A program made the position numbers and the translations under genes. A stretch of DNA of 5,732 bases from a bacterium (lineage in GTDB: Bacteria; Patescibacteriota; Patescibacteriia; UBA2591; DAOWAM01), in contig DAOWAM010000040.1 of the NCBI GenBank assembly GCA_030634585.1, positions 1-5,732 of the forward strand, in the 5' to 3' direction. The notes under the pieces were generated by a model that saw nothing but the letters and a program-made list of their open reading frames with translations, did no database searches and was not told the DNA's origin. Positions 1-5,732 of this stretch are shown one piece after another (the stretch's first letter is position 1; every line of letters begins with the position of its first letter).

Positions 1-250
1 AGGAATTGCTTCCCGTTTCATAACGCCAAGCCAATTCTCCTGGTGTAATTTTTCCTTCACTCAATTGCTGGTACTCACGAGCTATTTTTTGATGCCATGC
101 AAAAAGCTCTGGAATGTAAATATCGCATTGTTTAAGATTTTGCTCTACTTTAGCATAATCTTTTGCCGTCCGATGCGTGATAAACAAAATGTGATAATTA
201 ATTTCTGGTTCTTTTTCCGATTGTTGTTCAGTTCTTCTTTCTTTGAACAT
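1..250 (-). CDS. Hypothetical protein, N-terminal part (runs off left edge)
   Basis: The frame is open from an ATG at 248-250 to the window edge, giving at least 83 residues; the C-terminus lies outside. It starts 12 nt after the era stop codon on the same strand, so it is probably the next gene of the operon. The first 18 or so residues are charged and polar (MFKERRTEQQSEKEPE) and look disordered. A short hydrophobic strand-like segment (HILFITHR, about residues 20-27) follows, then a helix-rich stretch containing CDIYIPELFAWHQK and a conserved-looking GKITPGELAW. There is no signal peptide or transmembrane segment in the visible part. I do not recognise a family and assign no function. No Shine-Dalgarno sequence precedes the ATG, but no other gene in this window has one either. 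The unbroken frame, its codon use resembling the neighbours, and its position support it being a real gene. Confidence 0.62.
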   Translation of the reverse strand, partial: MFKERRTEQQSEKEPEINYHILFITHRTAKDYAKVEQNLKQCDIYIPELFAWHQKIAREYQQLSEGKITPGELAWRYETGSNS

Positions 251-262
251 AGATATATAATA

Positions 263-1108
263 TTAAAATCTTTCTACCCAATGGGTGTCTACCTTAACTT
301 CTAAATCAAGATAAACTGATCGATTATAAATTAATTCCAATTCTCGGCGCGCTGATTGACCAATTTGATTTAATTGTTGACCATGACGTCCAATTAAAAT
401 CTGTTTATGATTTGGCTGGGAAGTAATAATCATCGCTTTAATATAAATTGTTTTGTTCTTTCGTTCGGTAATTTCTTCTATTTTTACTGTGGTAGCATAG
501 GGCACTTCTTGTCGCAAAATTAAAAAGATTTTTTCCCTAATTAATTCTGCTAACCATGATTTTATTGGCAAATCGGTTAATTGACCATCGGGATAATAAG
601 CTGGTCCGATCGGCAAATACTTAAAAACCGTGTCAATTAATAAATCAATATTATTTTCTTTCAAGGCAGAAACTTCAATAACTGATTTAAAATTATCTTG
701 CCAATTTTGATAATCGGCTAAATATGGTTTTTTATTTAAATCACTTTTATTAATTACTAATATTTTTGGACAATCAATAGTTAATAATAAATTATAAATT
801 GTATTTTCTTCCGCGCCAATTAATTTACTCGGGTCAACTACATACAAAATTTCGTCAATATTAGCTAAGGCACATTTTGCTATTTTAGTTAGTTTCTTAG
901 TCAATTTATAATGTCCTCCTTGGAAAATACCCGGCGTATCAACAAAAACTGCTTGACCTTGTGAATGATGAAGTACTCCTTGAATTAAATAACGACTAGT
1001 CTGCGGTTTGGGACTAGTAATGGATAATTTAGTACCAATTAAACAATTTAATAAAGTTGATTTACCAACATTAGAACGACCAATTAGTACTACAAATCCA
1101 GATTTCAT
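263..1108 (-). CDS. era: GTPase Era (30S ribosomal subunit assembly)
   Basis: Era is a GTP-binding, RNA-binding protein that binds the 3' end of 16S rRNA and helps mature the 30S subunit. All G motifs are visible in the 281-residue product: G1 GRSNVGKS at 10-17, the Era-type switch region TSPKPQTSR at 31-39, G3 DTPG at 57-60, G4 NKSD at 120-123 and G5 SALK at 147-150. After the G domain comes the family linker YYPDGQLTD (171-179), the REKIFLILRQEVPY segment (191-204) and a C-terminal KH domain with its GxxG loop as GRHG (240-243), ending in the typical VKVDTHW. Length is slightly below the usual 290-300 because the N-terminus is minimal, with G1 ten residues from the start. Serine replaces the usual proline in GRPNVGKS; this is unlikely to affect the P-loop. 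The ATG at 1106-1108 lies 1 nt after the stop of the preceding gene, suggesting translational coupling. Confidence 0.97.
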   Translation of the reverse strand: MKSGFVVLIGRSNVGKSTLLNCLIGTKLSITSPKPQTSRYLIQGVLHHSQGQAVFVDTPGIFQGGHYKLTKKLTKIAKCALANIDEILYVVDPSKLIGAEENTIYNLLLTIDCPKILVINKSDLNKKPYLADYQNWQDNFKSVIEVSALKENNIDLLIDTVFKYLPIGPAYYPDGQLTDLPIKSWLAELIREKIFLILRQEVPYATTVKIEEITERKNKTIYIKAMIITSQPNHKQILIGRHGQQLNQIGQSARRELELIYNRSVYLDLEVKVDTHWVERF

Positions 1109-1109
1109 T

Positions 1110-1454
1110 TTATTCTGCTAAAACAAATAAGCCAATCGGTTGCTTCCCGTCTTGCTTTAATTGATTATATTTTTCTATTGCCCGACCAATCGGCTCCGTA
1201 CTCAAATTAATCTTTTGATCAATAATGTGTTGTCTGGCTTCGTCGGCAACTTCCACCGTATCATTGGCCCCTGTACCAATTACTATCTGTTCTGGTTGTT
1301 GCTTTACTGCTTCGATCACATCTTCCTTGGTAACTCGTTTGCCACCACCCGTTCGCATCCAAAGTTCAACCTGTCCGTCTAATTTAATTAAAACATCATT
1401 TTGATACTCTTTCCCATCGATAGTAATTATTCCAGATTTATAATTTTCAATCAT
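1110..1454 (-). CDS. Mth938/DUF498 (AAMDC-like) domain protein
   Basis: This is a 114-residue single-domain protein of the Mth938-like family (Pfam DUF498/DUF598), which also includes human AAMDC and the mitochondrial complex I assembly factor NDUFAF3. The bacterial members have no established biochemical role. Family signatures visible are the N-terminal YKSGIITIDGKEY (5-17), a following strand with DVLIKLDGQVELWMR (20-34), the central IVIGTG loop (57-62) and the ending AIEKYNQLKQDGKQPIGLFV (92-111). I chose the ATG at 1452-1454 rather than the in-frame ATG at 1482-1484. The upstream choice would overlap aspS by 23 nt and add ten residues (MNIKLLNKNI) that family members lack, while the chosen start begins 7 nt after the aspS stop and matches the usual MI-x-x-Y opening. 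The stop lies 1 nt before the era start. Family assignment is from remembered motif patterns; function is unknown. Confidence 0.85.
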   Translation of the reverse strand: MIENYKSGIITIDGKEYQNDVLIKLDGQVELWMRTGGGKRVTKEDVIEAVKQQPEQIVIGTGANDTVEVADEARQHIIDQKINLSTEPIGRAIEKYNQLKQDGKQPIGLFVLAE

Positions 1455-1461
1455 AATATTT

Positions 1462-2589
1462 TTATTTAATAATTTTATGTTCAATTTCTGCTGGCGCCCC
1501 CACCATTAAATCTCGACCATCGGTGGTTTTGGGAAAAGCAATTACCTCTCGAATATTCGGTTGATTAGCTAATATCATAATCAATCGATCAATACCCAAT
1601 GCAATTCCACCATGCGGTGGCGCACCGTAAGAAAGAGCGGTAAGTAAATGCCCAAAACGCTCTTGAATATCCTTGTTTGATAATCTTAAAATTTGAAAAA
1701 TATTTTGTTGTAACGCTGGCTGATTAATTCTGACGCTGCCACCACCAATTTCATAACCATTAAGTACTAAGTCATAAGATAAACTGCGAACCTTTAATGG
1801 ATCCTTATCTAACAAGTCTAAGTCTCGCTGGTCGGGCATAGTAAAAGGATGATGACCGGCCACTATTTTCTTTTCTTCTTCTGAATATTGGAAAAGCGGA
1901 ATTTCAGTGATCCAAGTAAACGCTAATTCATTTGGATTATTTTTATCTTGTCGTAAATCTGGTTTATCAGTTTGATATTTTTCCATTGCTTGCGCATAGG
2001 TCAAATGTGAAAAGGGCGTTTTAGTTATTTTCTTCGACAAATTAGATAACGAATTAATTTGCTCAATAAGCTGAACAAACATCTGCTCAATAAGTTGTAA
2101 AATATCTTCTTGTTCAACAAAACTCATTTCTAAATCAAACTGTGTAAATTCCGGTTGACGATCTCCCCGCGTATCTTCGTCGCGAAAACAACGCGCTAAC
2201 TGATAATATCTTTCAAAACCAGCAATCATTAATAATTGTTTAAATTGTTGTGGCGATTGGGGTAAAACATACGCTTTGCCTGGGAAAAGACGAGCTGGAA
2301 CAACATACTCACGCGCTCCCTCCGGTGTACCCTTGGTTAAAATTGGAGTTTCAATCTCTAAAAATTGACGTTGATTAAAAAACTGTCGCATTGCCGTCAC
2401 TACCTGATGCCTTAATATTAAATTATGATGTAAACAAGAACGTCGTAAATCAAGATAACGATATTTAAAACGCGATTCTTCTTTGACCTGCTGTTGTTCA
2501 TTATTTAAGTCAAAGGGTGGCGTTATCGATTCAGCTAAAACTTTTATTTGCTCCGCTTGTATTTCTACATCATTGATAATGAGATTATC
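1462..2589 (-). CDS. aspS: aspS 3' frame: hinge and catalytic domain
   Basis: This frame resumes immediately after the A9 tract (first codon GAT 2587-2589) and runs to TAA. In 460-residue numbering it has the hinge ending YRYLDLRR (128-135), class II motif 1 FLEIETPIL (161-169), motif 2 region CFRDEDTRGDRQPEFTQFD (219-237), HHPFTMP (331-337), the aspartate/ATP-site segment GYEIGGGSVRI (363-373) and motif 3 GGIALGIDR (412-420), followed by VIAFPKT. All catalytic signatures are intact. DKPDLR (293-298) is followed after only some dozen residues by AFTWITEIPLF, so the GAD domain normally lying between them is missing. No ATG, GTG or TTG occurs in this frame before GTG at 2398-2400, and starting there would discard the conserved YRYLDLRR, so independent translation is unlikely to give a normal enzyme. 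Confidence 0.9.
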   Translation of the reverse strand, partial: DNLIINDVEIQAEQIKVLAESITPPFDLNNEQQQVKEESRFKYRYLDLRRSCLHHNLILRHQVVTAMRQFFNQRQFLEIETPILTKGTPEGAREYVVPARLFPGKAYVLPQSPQQFKQLLMIAGFERYYQLARCFRDEDTRGDRQPEFTQFDLEMSFVEQEDILQLIEQMFVQLIEQINSLSNLSKKITKTPFSHLTYAQAMEKYQTDKPDLRQDKNNPNELAFTWITEIPLFQYSEEEKKIVAGHHPFTMPDQRDLDLLDKDPLKVRSLSYDLVLNGYEIGGGSVRINQPALQQNIFQILRLSNKDIQERFGHLLTALSYGAPPHGGIALGIDRLIMILANQPNIREVIAFPKTTDGRDLMVGAPAEIEHKIIK

Positions 2590-2845
2590 TTTTTTTTTCT
2601 TTTCCTTGTCGCAATCTAACTACGCCTTCCACCGAAATAACAAATTCGTTTCTTATTTTTTCTAACTGTTTGATTGATTGATCATCTAATTCTTTTAATG
2701 TCAAAACTATTTGCACCTTTCCAAAGGCATCTCGTAAATTAAGAAAAACTATTTTTCCCAAATTACGACGTGATTGGACCCATCCCATCAAAGTTACTTT
2801 TTGATTAACTAAATTATTAAGCTGATCAATATTTGTTTTCTGCAT
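1462..2845 (-). CDS. aspS: Aspartyl-tRNA synthetase, frame broken at an A9 tract
   Basis: Class IIb aminoacyl-tRNA synthetase that charges tRNA-Asp with aspartate. The gene starts at ATG 2843-2845, 10 nt after the preceding stop, and ends at TAA 1462-1464. The frame from 2845 stops at TAA 2585-2587, but conserved AspRS sequence continues at once in another frame, so the coding region is one gene with a net one-base excess at the run of nine A (2590-2598). Removing one A gives a continuous 460-residue protein in which ...RQGKEKK joins DNLIINDVEIQ... without disrupting the expected alignment. The product would be of bacterial AspRS type but about 130 residues shorter than the usual ~590, because the GAD insertion domain is absent. 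The gene could be a sequencing artefact, a recently damaged gene, or a gene read by slippage or +1 frameshifting. The identity as aspS is very secure; the functional state is not. Confidence 0.95.
2585..2845 (-). CDS. aspS: aspS 5' frame: anticodon-binding OB-fold
   Basis: Read without any shift, this frame gives 86 residues ending ...GKEKKR before TAA. It holds the N-terminal OB-fold that recognises the tRNA anticodon (about residues 14-80), with the characteristic VTLMGWVQSRRNLGKIVFLNLRD (17-39), GKVQIVL (42-48) and FVISVEGVVRLR (68-79). The leucine in RRNLG occupies the position that is histidine in many non-discriminating bacterial AspRS enzymes and leucine in E. coli AspRS, which weakly suggests specificity for tRNA-Asp; that is inference from memory of the family. 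The piece lacks all catalytic motifs, so alone it could not charge tRNA. It is listed separately because normal decoding would release exactly this product. Confidence 0.85.
   Translation of the reverse strand: MQKTNIDQLNNLVNQKVTLMGWVQSRRNLGKIVFLNLRDAFGKVQIVLTLKELDDQSIKQLEKIRNEFVISVEGVVRLRQGKEKKR
2590..2598 (-). other. A9 homopolymer frameshift/slippage site in aspS
   Basis: On the coding strand the sequence is GGAAAAG, nine A, then GATAATC. Frame 0 reads GGA AAA GAA AAA AAA AGA TAA and stops. One fewer A (or two more) reads on as ...AAA AAA GAT AAT CTC into the catalytic domain. A ribosome with tRNA-Lys on the last AAA could slip +1 onto an overlapping AAA and next read GAT, with AGA-TAA as the stalled frame-0 codons. 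An internal AAGGA lies about 9-10 nt upstream of that codon. A -1 slip would not help: it reads AAG ATA ATC TCA TTA TCA ATG ATG and then TAG. Whether slippage happens cannot be seen from one sequence. Confidence 0.6.
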
Positions 2846-2855
2846 TTGCTTATTT

Positions 2856-3917
2856 TTAGGTTGATGATTTAATTATTTGTTTCTTTTTTAGTAAAATAAT
2901 TATTTCTTTGATTAATAAAATAATAATTAGTGTCGTCGGCACAGCAATTAAGCCCCCCAAAATGCCAGCTACTTTAATACCGACAATTAAAGCAATGATT
3001 GTAATAATCGGATCTAATCCCGTTGCTTTTTTTATAGTCAAAGGAACAATAACATTATTTTCTAATTGTTGAATAATGATATAAAGAATAATTACGCATA
3101 AAGCTAAAATTGGCGATTGAATAAAAGCTAACAAAATAGCCGGGATTGCTCCTAAATAAGGACCTAAAAAAGGAATGATCTCGGTAATCGCCGCTAATAA
3201 AGCAAGAATCAGGGCATATTTTACTCCTAAAATAGACAAACCTGTATAAGTTAATCCACCGATTAATAAACATAGGAATAATTGGTTTCTTAACCATTGT
3301 CCCACTTTCTTTTGTAAACGATTACTTATCTCGACTAAATAATCTTTATAATTAGGAATGGTAATTGAATTAATAAAGCGTGGAACTGCTTGTTTCTTGA
3401 CGGCCATATAAAAAGCAAGAACTAAAATTATACCTAAAGTAGCTAAGCCACCAAAAAATCCGCCTAATTTATTTAATAAAGATTGCCCCCCCCACCAATC
3501 ACCCACCGGCTGACCAACAAATTTTTGAACCACATCTAATAAACGATATTGACTAAGAGAAGATCTTAAATCTCCCCATCCACTGATAATTTTATTATAA
3601 AAAATCGGGAATTGTTTAATCAAAGAAGCAAACTGTTCACTAATTATTGGGATTAATAAAATAACTACCCCGGTCAAAATTACAAAAATAATTAAATAAA
3701 TAAACAACACTCCAATGATACGCGGGATTCTTTTTCGTTGCATTAAATCTACCCAAGGTGTAATCGCTGCCGCTAAAATAAAAGCGGTAAAAATGATGAG
3801 GACCACATCTCTAATCAAATACAAAAATACCAACAATAAAATAATTGCCAGTATTCGAATAACTGTCCAAGGAGAAATTTGTAAATAAATTTTGTTAACA
3901 ACTTTGTTTCCTTCCAT
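2856..3917 (-). CDS. AI-2E family (PerM-like) membrane transporter
   Basis: A 353-residue polytopic inner-membrane protein of the AI-2E/PerM/UPF0118 family. Members have been linked to autoinducer-2 export (TqsA) or sodium/proton antiport, but the substrate cannot be told from sequence here. Hydrophobic segments lie at about 17-36, 37-54, 66-92, 152-173, 212-231, 234-248, 256-282 and 302-345 (the last long enough for two). Between the third and fourth is a soluble region of roughly 60 residues (93-151), as in the family. Family signatures are FILAAAITPWVDL (46-58), EIIPFLGPYLGAIPA (246-260), QQLENNVIVP (283-292) and GLDPI (300-304), with the C-terminal GGLIAVP (321-327). Length is typical. 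The ATG is 33 nt after the peptidase stop, the largest gap in the window, with an AT-rich leader and no Shine-Dalgarno sequence. The gene ends 10 nt before aspS, suggesting co-transcription only, not a shared function. Confidence 0.92.
   Translation of the reverse strand: MEGNKVVNKIYLQISPWTVIRILAIILLLVFLYLIRDVVLIIFTAFILAAAITPWVDLMQRKRIPRIIGVLFIYLIIFVILTGVVILLIPIISEQFASLIKQFPIFYNKIISGWGDLRSSLSQYRLLDVVQKFVGQPVGDWWGGQSLLNKLGGFFGGLATLGIILVLAFYMAVKKQAVPRFINSITIPNYKDYLVEISNRLQKKVGQWLRNQLFLCLLIGGLTYTGLSILGVKYALILALLAAITEIIPFLGPYLGAIPAILLAFIQSPILALCVIILYIIIQQLENNVIVPLTIKKATGLDPIITIIALIVGIKVAGILGGLIAVPTTLIIILLIKEIIILLKKKQIIKSST
3486..3493 (-). repeat. G8 homopolymer inside the AI-2E-family gene
   Basis: Eight consecutive G on the coding strand in an otherwise very AT-rich gene. 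They encode part of DWWGGQS (residues 140-146 of the protein) in the soluble loop between membrane segments. The frame is intact on both sides. Runs this long are slippage-prone at replication and in sequencing. Confidence 0.9.
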
Positions 3918-3950
3918 AATGGTAATATTTTAAAAAATTAATATGTTGTG

Positions 3951-5273
3951 TTAATTAGATAATGATTTAATCAATTGTTTATCTATTTGTTGCTTAATTT
4001 GCGCTGGTCCGATTAACGCTAAATTAATTAGTGGGGAATTAAATAATTCTTTAGCCACCATTTGGATATCGGCCAAACTTACCTGATTAATTTTGGCAAC
4101 CTCATCTTGCCAATCATTATTTTGCCCAGTGAGCAAAAATTGTTGCCCATACCAAACAGCTAAACTAGCAGAATCTTCTAAGTTCAAAATCATTTTCCCT
4201 TTAAGAAACTCTTTGGCGGATGATAATTCTGTCGGATTGACGCCAAAACTCTTTATTTTTTTTAACTCATCAAGTATTAGTTTTATCGACTGATTAACTT
4301 TTTTGGTTGGTAAACCGGCTCGTATTTCTAAACAACCAGCATCCTGATAAGTACTAATCGCACAATGGATAGAATAAGCTAATCCTCGTTTTACTCGTAA
4401 TTCACTAAATAAACGAGAGCTCATATTTCCTCCTAAAATAATGGCCAATAATTTTAAAGCGTAATAACGAGGATGAAAATAAGAATATGCTGGTACACCA
4501 ATTGCTAAATGTGCTTGCTTTGTTCTCTTTTGATAAAAACTAAATCGGGTATTTTTTTGTTGACAGATAAATTTCTTACCCAGCGTTTGATATTTTTTCC
4601 AATTATTTGTGGCGGGAATGGATTTAGATATTTTATTCGGACAAAAATATTTCTTTAAATATCGTGCTAATTTTTGTTCATCGAAAGAACCAGCAATACT
4701 TAAAATCATTTTATTTGACTGATAAAATTTCTTTTTATAAGCAATGATTTGCTGTCGACTAATCTGTTTTACACTATTTCGATTGCCAATAATTAATTTT
4801 CCTAAAGATGATTTTTTAAAGACGGATTTTTCAAATAAACTATTTAAATAAAGCGAAGGATTGTCTTCATACATTTTGATTTCTTCCATTACCACTAATT
4901 TTTCTTTGGCTAATTCAGGATTGGCAAAAACAGAATTAAATAATAGATCAGATAAAATATCTAAGGCTAATTCTAAATGTTGCTTATTAATTTTAATATA
5001 ATAACCCGTAAAATCTTTACTAGTAAAAGCGTTGTATTCCGCTCCAACGCGATCCAATTCACGAGCAATAATTAAATTAGTTGGACGACGCTTTGTTCCC
5101 TTAAACAACATATGTTCAATTAAATGAGAAATGCCTGCTTGTTGTTTATTTTCATAACGAGACCCAACCGGAATTAACGCTAAAATAGTTACTGCTTGCG
5201 TTTTTTTCTGCAAAACATCAATAACTGTTAAACCATTTGGTAGTTTAAATTTCTTATTAACTTGGTTCATCAT
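3951..5273 (-). CDS. M16 family zinc metallopeptidase (processing-peptidase type)
   Basis: A 440-residue peptidase of the M16B type (mitochondrial processing peptidase beta/PqqL-like, as in Bacillus MlpA). The inverted zinc motif HLIEH is at 50-54, followed in HLIEHMLFKGTKRRPT by family sequence. The third zinc ligand fits Glu131 in VVMEEIKMYED, giving exactly 76 residues between His54 and Glu131, the family spacing. The N-terminal catalytic half (about 9-155) is followed by the M16 C-terminal half (about 165-350) with the conserved GGNMSSRLFSELRVKRGLAYSI (281-302), in which Arg293 and Tyr300 correspond to the substrate-binding R/Y pair. One domain pair is normal for M16B, which works as a dimer; no second, inactive subunit gene is in the window, so a homodimer is likely. 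No signal peptide is seen, so it is probably cytoplasmic. Start: ATG ATG at 5268-5273, overlapping the end of glyQS by 17 nt (14 from the second ATG), which suggests coupled translation. Confidence 0.95.
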   Translation of the reverse strand: MMNQVNKKFKLPNGLTVIDVLQKKTQAVTILALIPVGSRYENKQQAGISHLIEHMLFKGTKRRPTNLIIARELDRVGAEYNAFTSKDFTGYYIKINKQHLELALDILSDLLFNSVFANPELAKEKLVVMEEIKMYEDNPSLYLNSLFEKSVFKKSSLGKLIIGNRNSVKQISRQQIIAYKKKFYQSNKMILSIAGSFDEQKLARYLKKYFCPNKISKSIPATNNWKKYQTLGKKFICQQKNTRFSFYQKRTKQAHLAIGVPAYSYFHPRYYALKLLAIILGGNMSSRLFSELRVKRGLAYSIHCAISTYQDAGCLEIRAGLPTKKVNQSIKLILDELKKIKSFGVNPTELSSAKEFLKGKMILNLEDSASLAVWYGQQFLLTGQNNDWQDEVAKINQVSLADIQMVAKELFNSPLINLALIGPAQIKQQIDKQLIKSLSN

Positions 5274-5732
5274 TAAATTTGTTTTGTAAATAAGGTATTA
5301 TTTCTTTAATCAAAATTCTCTCTTGTTTCATAGTGTCTCGATCCCGAATAGTTGCCGATTTATCGGTTAAACTATCAAAATCAATTGTTAGGCAGTAAGG
5401 TGTGCCAATCTCATCCTGTCGACGATAACGACGACCGATTGAGCTACTCTCATCATACTGACAAACATAATGAGGTAAAAGCGAATCAAATATTTTTTTA
5501 GCTAATTTGGTTATTTTTTCTTTTTTGGCTAGCGGTAAAACGGCTATTTTAATCGGGCTCATTTGTTTTGACAAACGCAAAACAATCTCCTTTTTTTTAT
5601 TTGTTTCAGTCGTTTTACTTCGTCCACCGGTAATTTCTTGATAAGCGTTACAAAATAAGACAAAAAAGGTCCGGTCTAATCCAACTGATGTTTCAATCAC
5701 ATTGGGGATAAACTTTTCTTTAGTATTTTCAT
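5257..5732 (-). CDS. glyQS: Glycyl-tRNA synthetase, dimeric type, C-terminal part
   Basis: The last 157 residues of a class II glycyl-tRNA synthetase of the single-chain alpha2 type, which charges tRNA-Gly; the N-terminal two thirds lie beyond the right edge. The frame is open through 5732, so the GTG at 5698-5700 is an internal valine codon (FIPNVIETSVG), not a start. Class II motif 3 appears as SVGLDRT (visible residues 15-21), then FCNAYQE, and after a lysine-rich loop the C-terminal anticodon-binding domain of the His/Gly/Thr/Pro group: SPIKIAVLPLAKK (58-70), the diagnostic SIGRRYRRQDEIGTPYCLTIDFD (97-119) and TIRDRDTMKQERI (127-139). These match the dimeric enzyme, not the separate alpha/beta (GlyQ plus GlyS) tetramer. 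The loop before the domain (QEITGGRSKTTETNKKKEI) is coded partly by a run of eight A (5591-5598) whose frame is intact. It ends at TAA 5257-5259 inside the start of the peptidase gene. Confidence 0.97.
   Translation of the reverse strand, partial: ENTKEKFIPNVIETSVGLDRTFFVLFCNAYQEITGGRSKTTETNKKKEIVLRLSKQMSPIKIAVLPLAKKEKITKLAKKIFDSLLPHYVCQYDESSSIGRRYRRQDEIGTPYCLTIDFDSLTDKSATIRDRDTMKQERILIKEIIPYLQNKFNDEPS

Noticed and set aside
65..304. Plus-strand open frame of 79 codons
   Set aside because: It is antisense to the start of the unknown gene and the end of era, rich in Phe/Leu/Ile as expected from complementing AT-rich coding sequence, and has no recognisable motif.
1161..1382. Plus-strand open frame antisense to the Mth938-like gene
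   Set aside because: It lies wholly inside a gene with clear family motifs on the other strand.
1482..1484. Upstream ATG as start of the Mth938-like protein
   Set aside because: It would overlap aspS by 23 nt and add ten residues not typical of the family; the ATG at 1452-1454 fits family members.
2581..2610. dnaX-like -1 frameshifting at the A-run
   Set aside because: The -1 frame hits TAG after eight codons; only a +1 (or -2) change joins the two AspRS halves.
2483..2665. Plus-strand open frame across the aspS frame break
   Set aside because: Low-complexity Ser/Phe sequence generated by the complement of the A-run region; the minus-strand reading matches AspRS on both sides.
1462..2845. 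aspS as a genuinely split gene making two subunits
   Set aside because: The second frame has no ATG, GTG or TTG between the tract and GTG 2398-2400, and starting there would lose the conserved YRYLDLRR hinge; homologous sequence is continuous across the break.
3055..3297. Minus-strand 80-codon frame inside the AI-2E-family gene
   Set aside because: Out-of-frame shadow of a gene with intact family motifs.
3918..3950. Possible promoter in the 33-nt gap before the AI-2E-family gene
   Set aside because: The gap is AT-rich enough to give -10-like strings by chance, and there is no matching -35 element at a proper distance.
4093..4293. Plus-strand open frame antisense to the peptidase C-terminal half
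   Set aside because: No motif, no initiation signal, fully inside a well-supported gene.
5698..5700. GTG as the start of the glycyl-tRNA synthetase piece
   Set aside because: The frame and GlyRS homology continue upstream to the window edge (KFIPN before VIETSVG), so it is an internal codon.

Overview
The window is a strongly AT-rich stretch of bacterial chromosome in which every supported gene lies on the minus strand. Read in the direction of transcription (from position 5732 down to 1) the order is: the C-terminal end of a dimeric-type glycyl-tRNA synthetase (glyQS), an M16 zinc peptidase, an AI-2E/PerM-family membrane protein, aspartyl-tRNA synthetase (aspS) with a broken reading frame, a small Mth938/DUF498-family protein, the ribosome-assembly GTPase Era, and the start of an unrecognised protein that runs off the left edge. 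Gaps between genes are 33, 10, 7, 1 and 12 nt, and glyQS overlaps the peptidase gene by 17 nt, so this looks like one polycistronic unit. No RNA gene, insertion sequence, CRISPR array, terminator or convincing promoter is visible, and there is no gene-free stretch near 300 bases.

The organism is most likely a member of the Patescibacteria (candidate phyla radiation). This is inferred from the AT-rich composition, the tight packing, short versions of housekeeping proteins (an AspRS of about 460 residues without its GAD insertion domain), and the lack of Shine-Dalgarno sequences in front of all six visible starts. The standard code fits: all six visible stops are TAA, and no in-frame TGA is needed anywhere.

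Functionally this is a translation-centred cluster: two class II aminoacyl-tRNA synthetases and Era (30S maturation), with a peptidase and a transporter-like membrane protein inserted between them.

The most notable feature is in aspS. The N-terminal anticodon-binding domain and the catalytic domain are both well conserved but lie in different frames, and the switch falls exactly at a run of nine A residues (minus strand; positions 2590-2598). Losing one A, or a +1 ribosomal slip at AAA-AGA immediately before the frame-0 TAA, restores one continuous AspRS of 460 residues. This is either a sequencing indel, a recent mutation, or a real slippage/frameshifting site in an essential gene. Apart from this, the window is ordinary housekeeping sequence, and I see no new defence, mobile or biosynthetic system in it.
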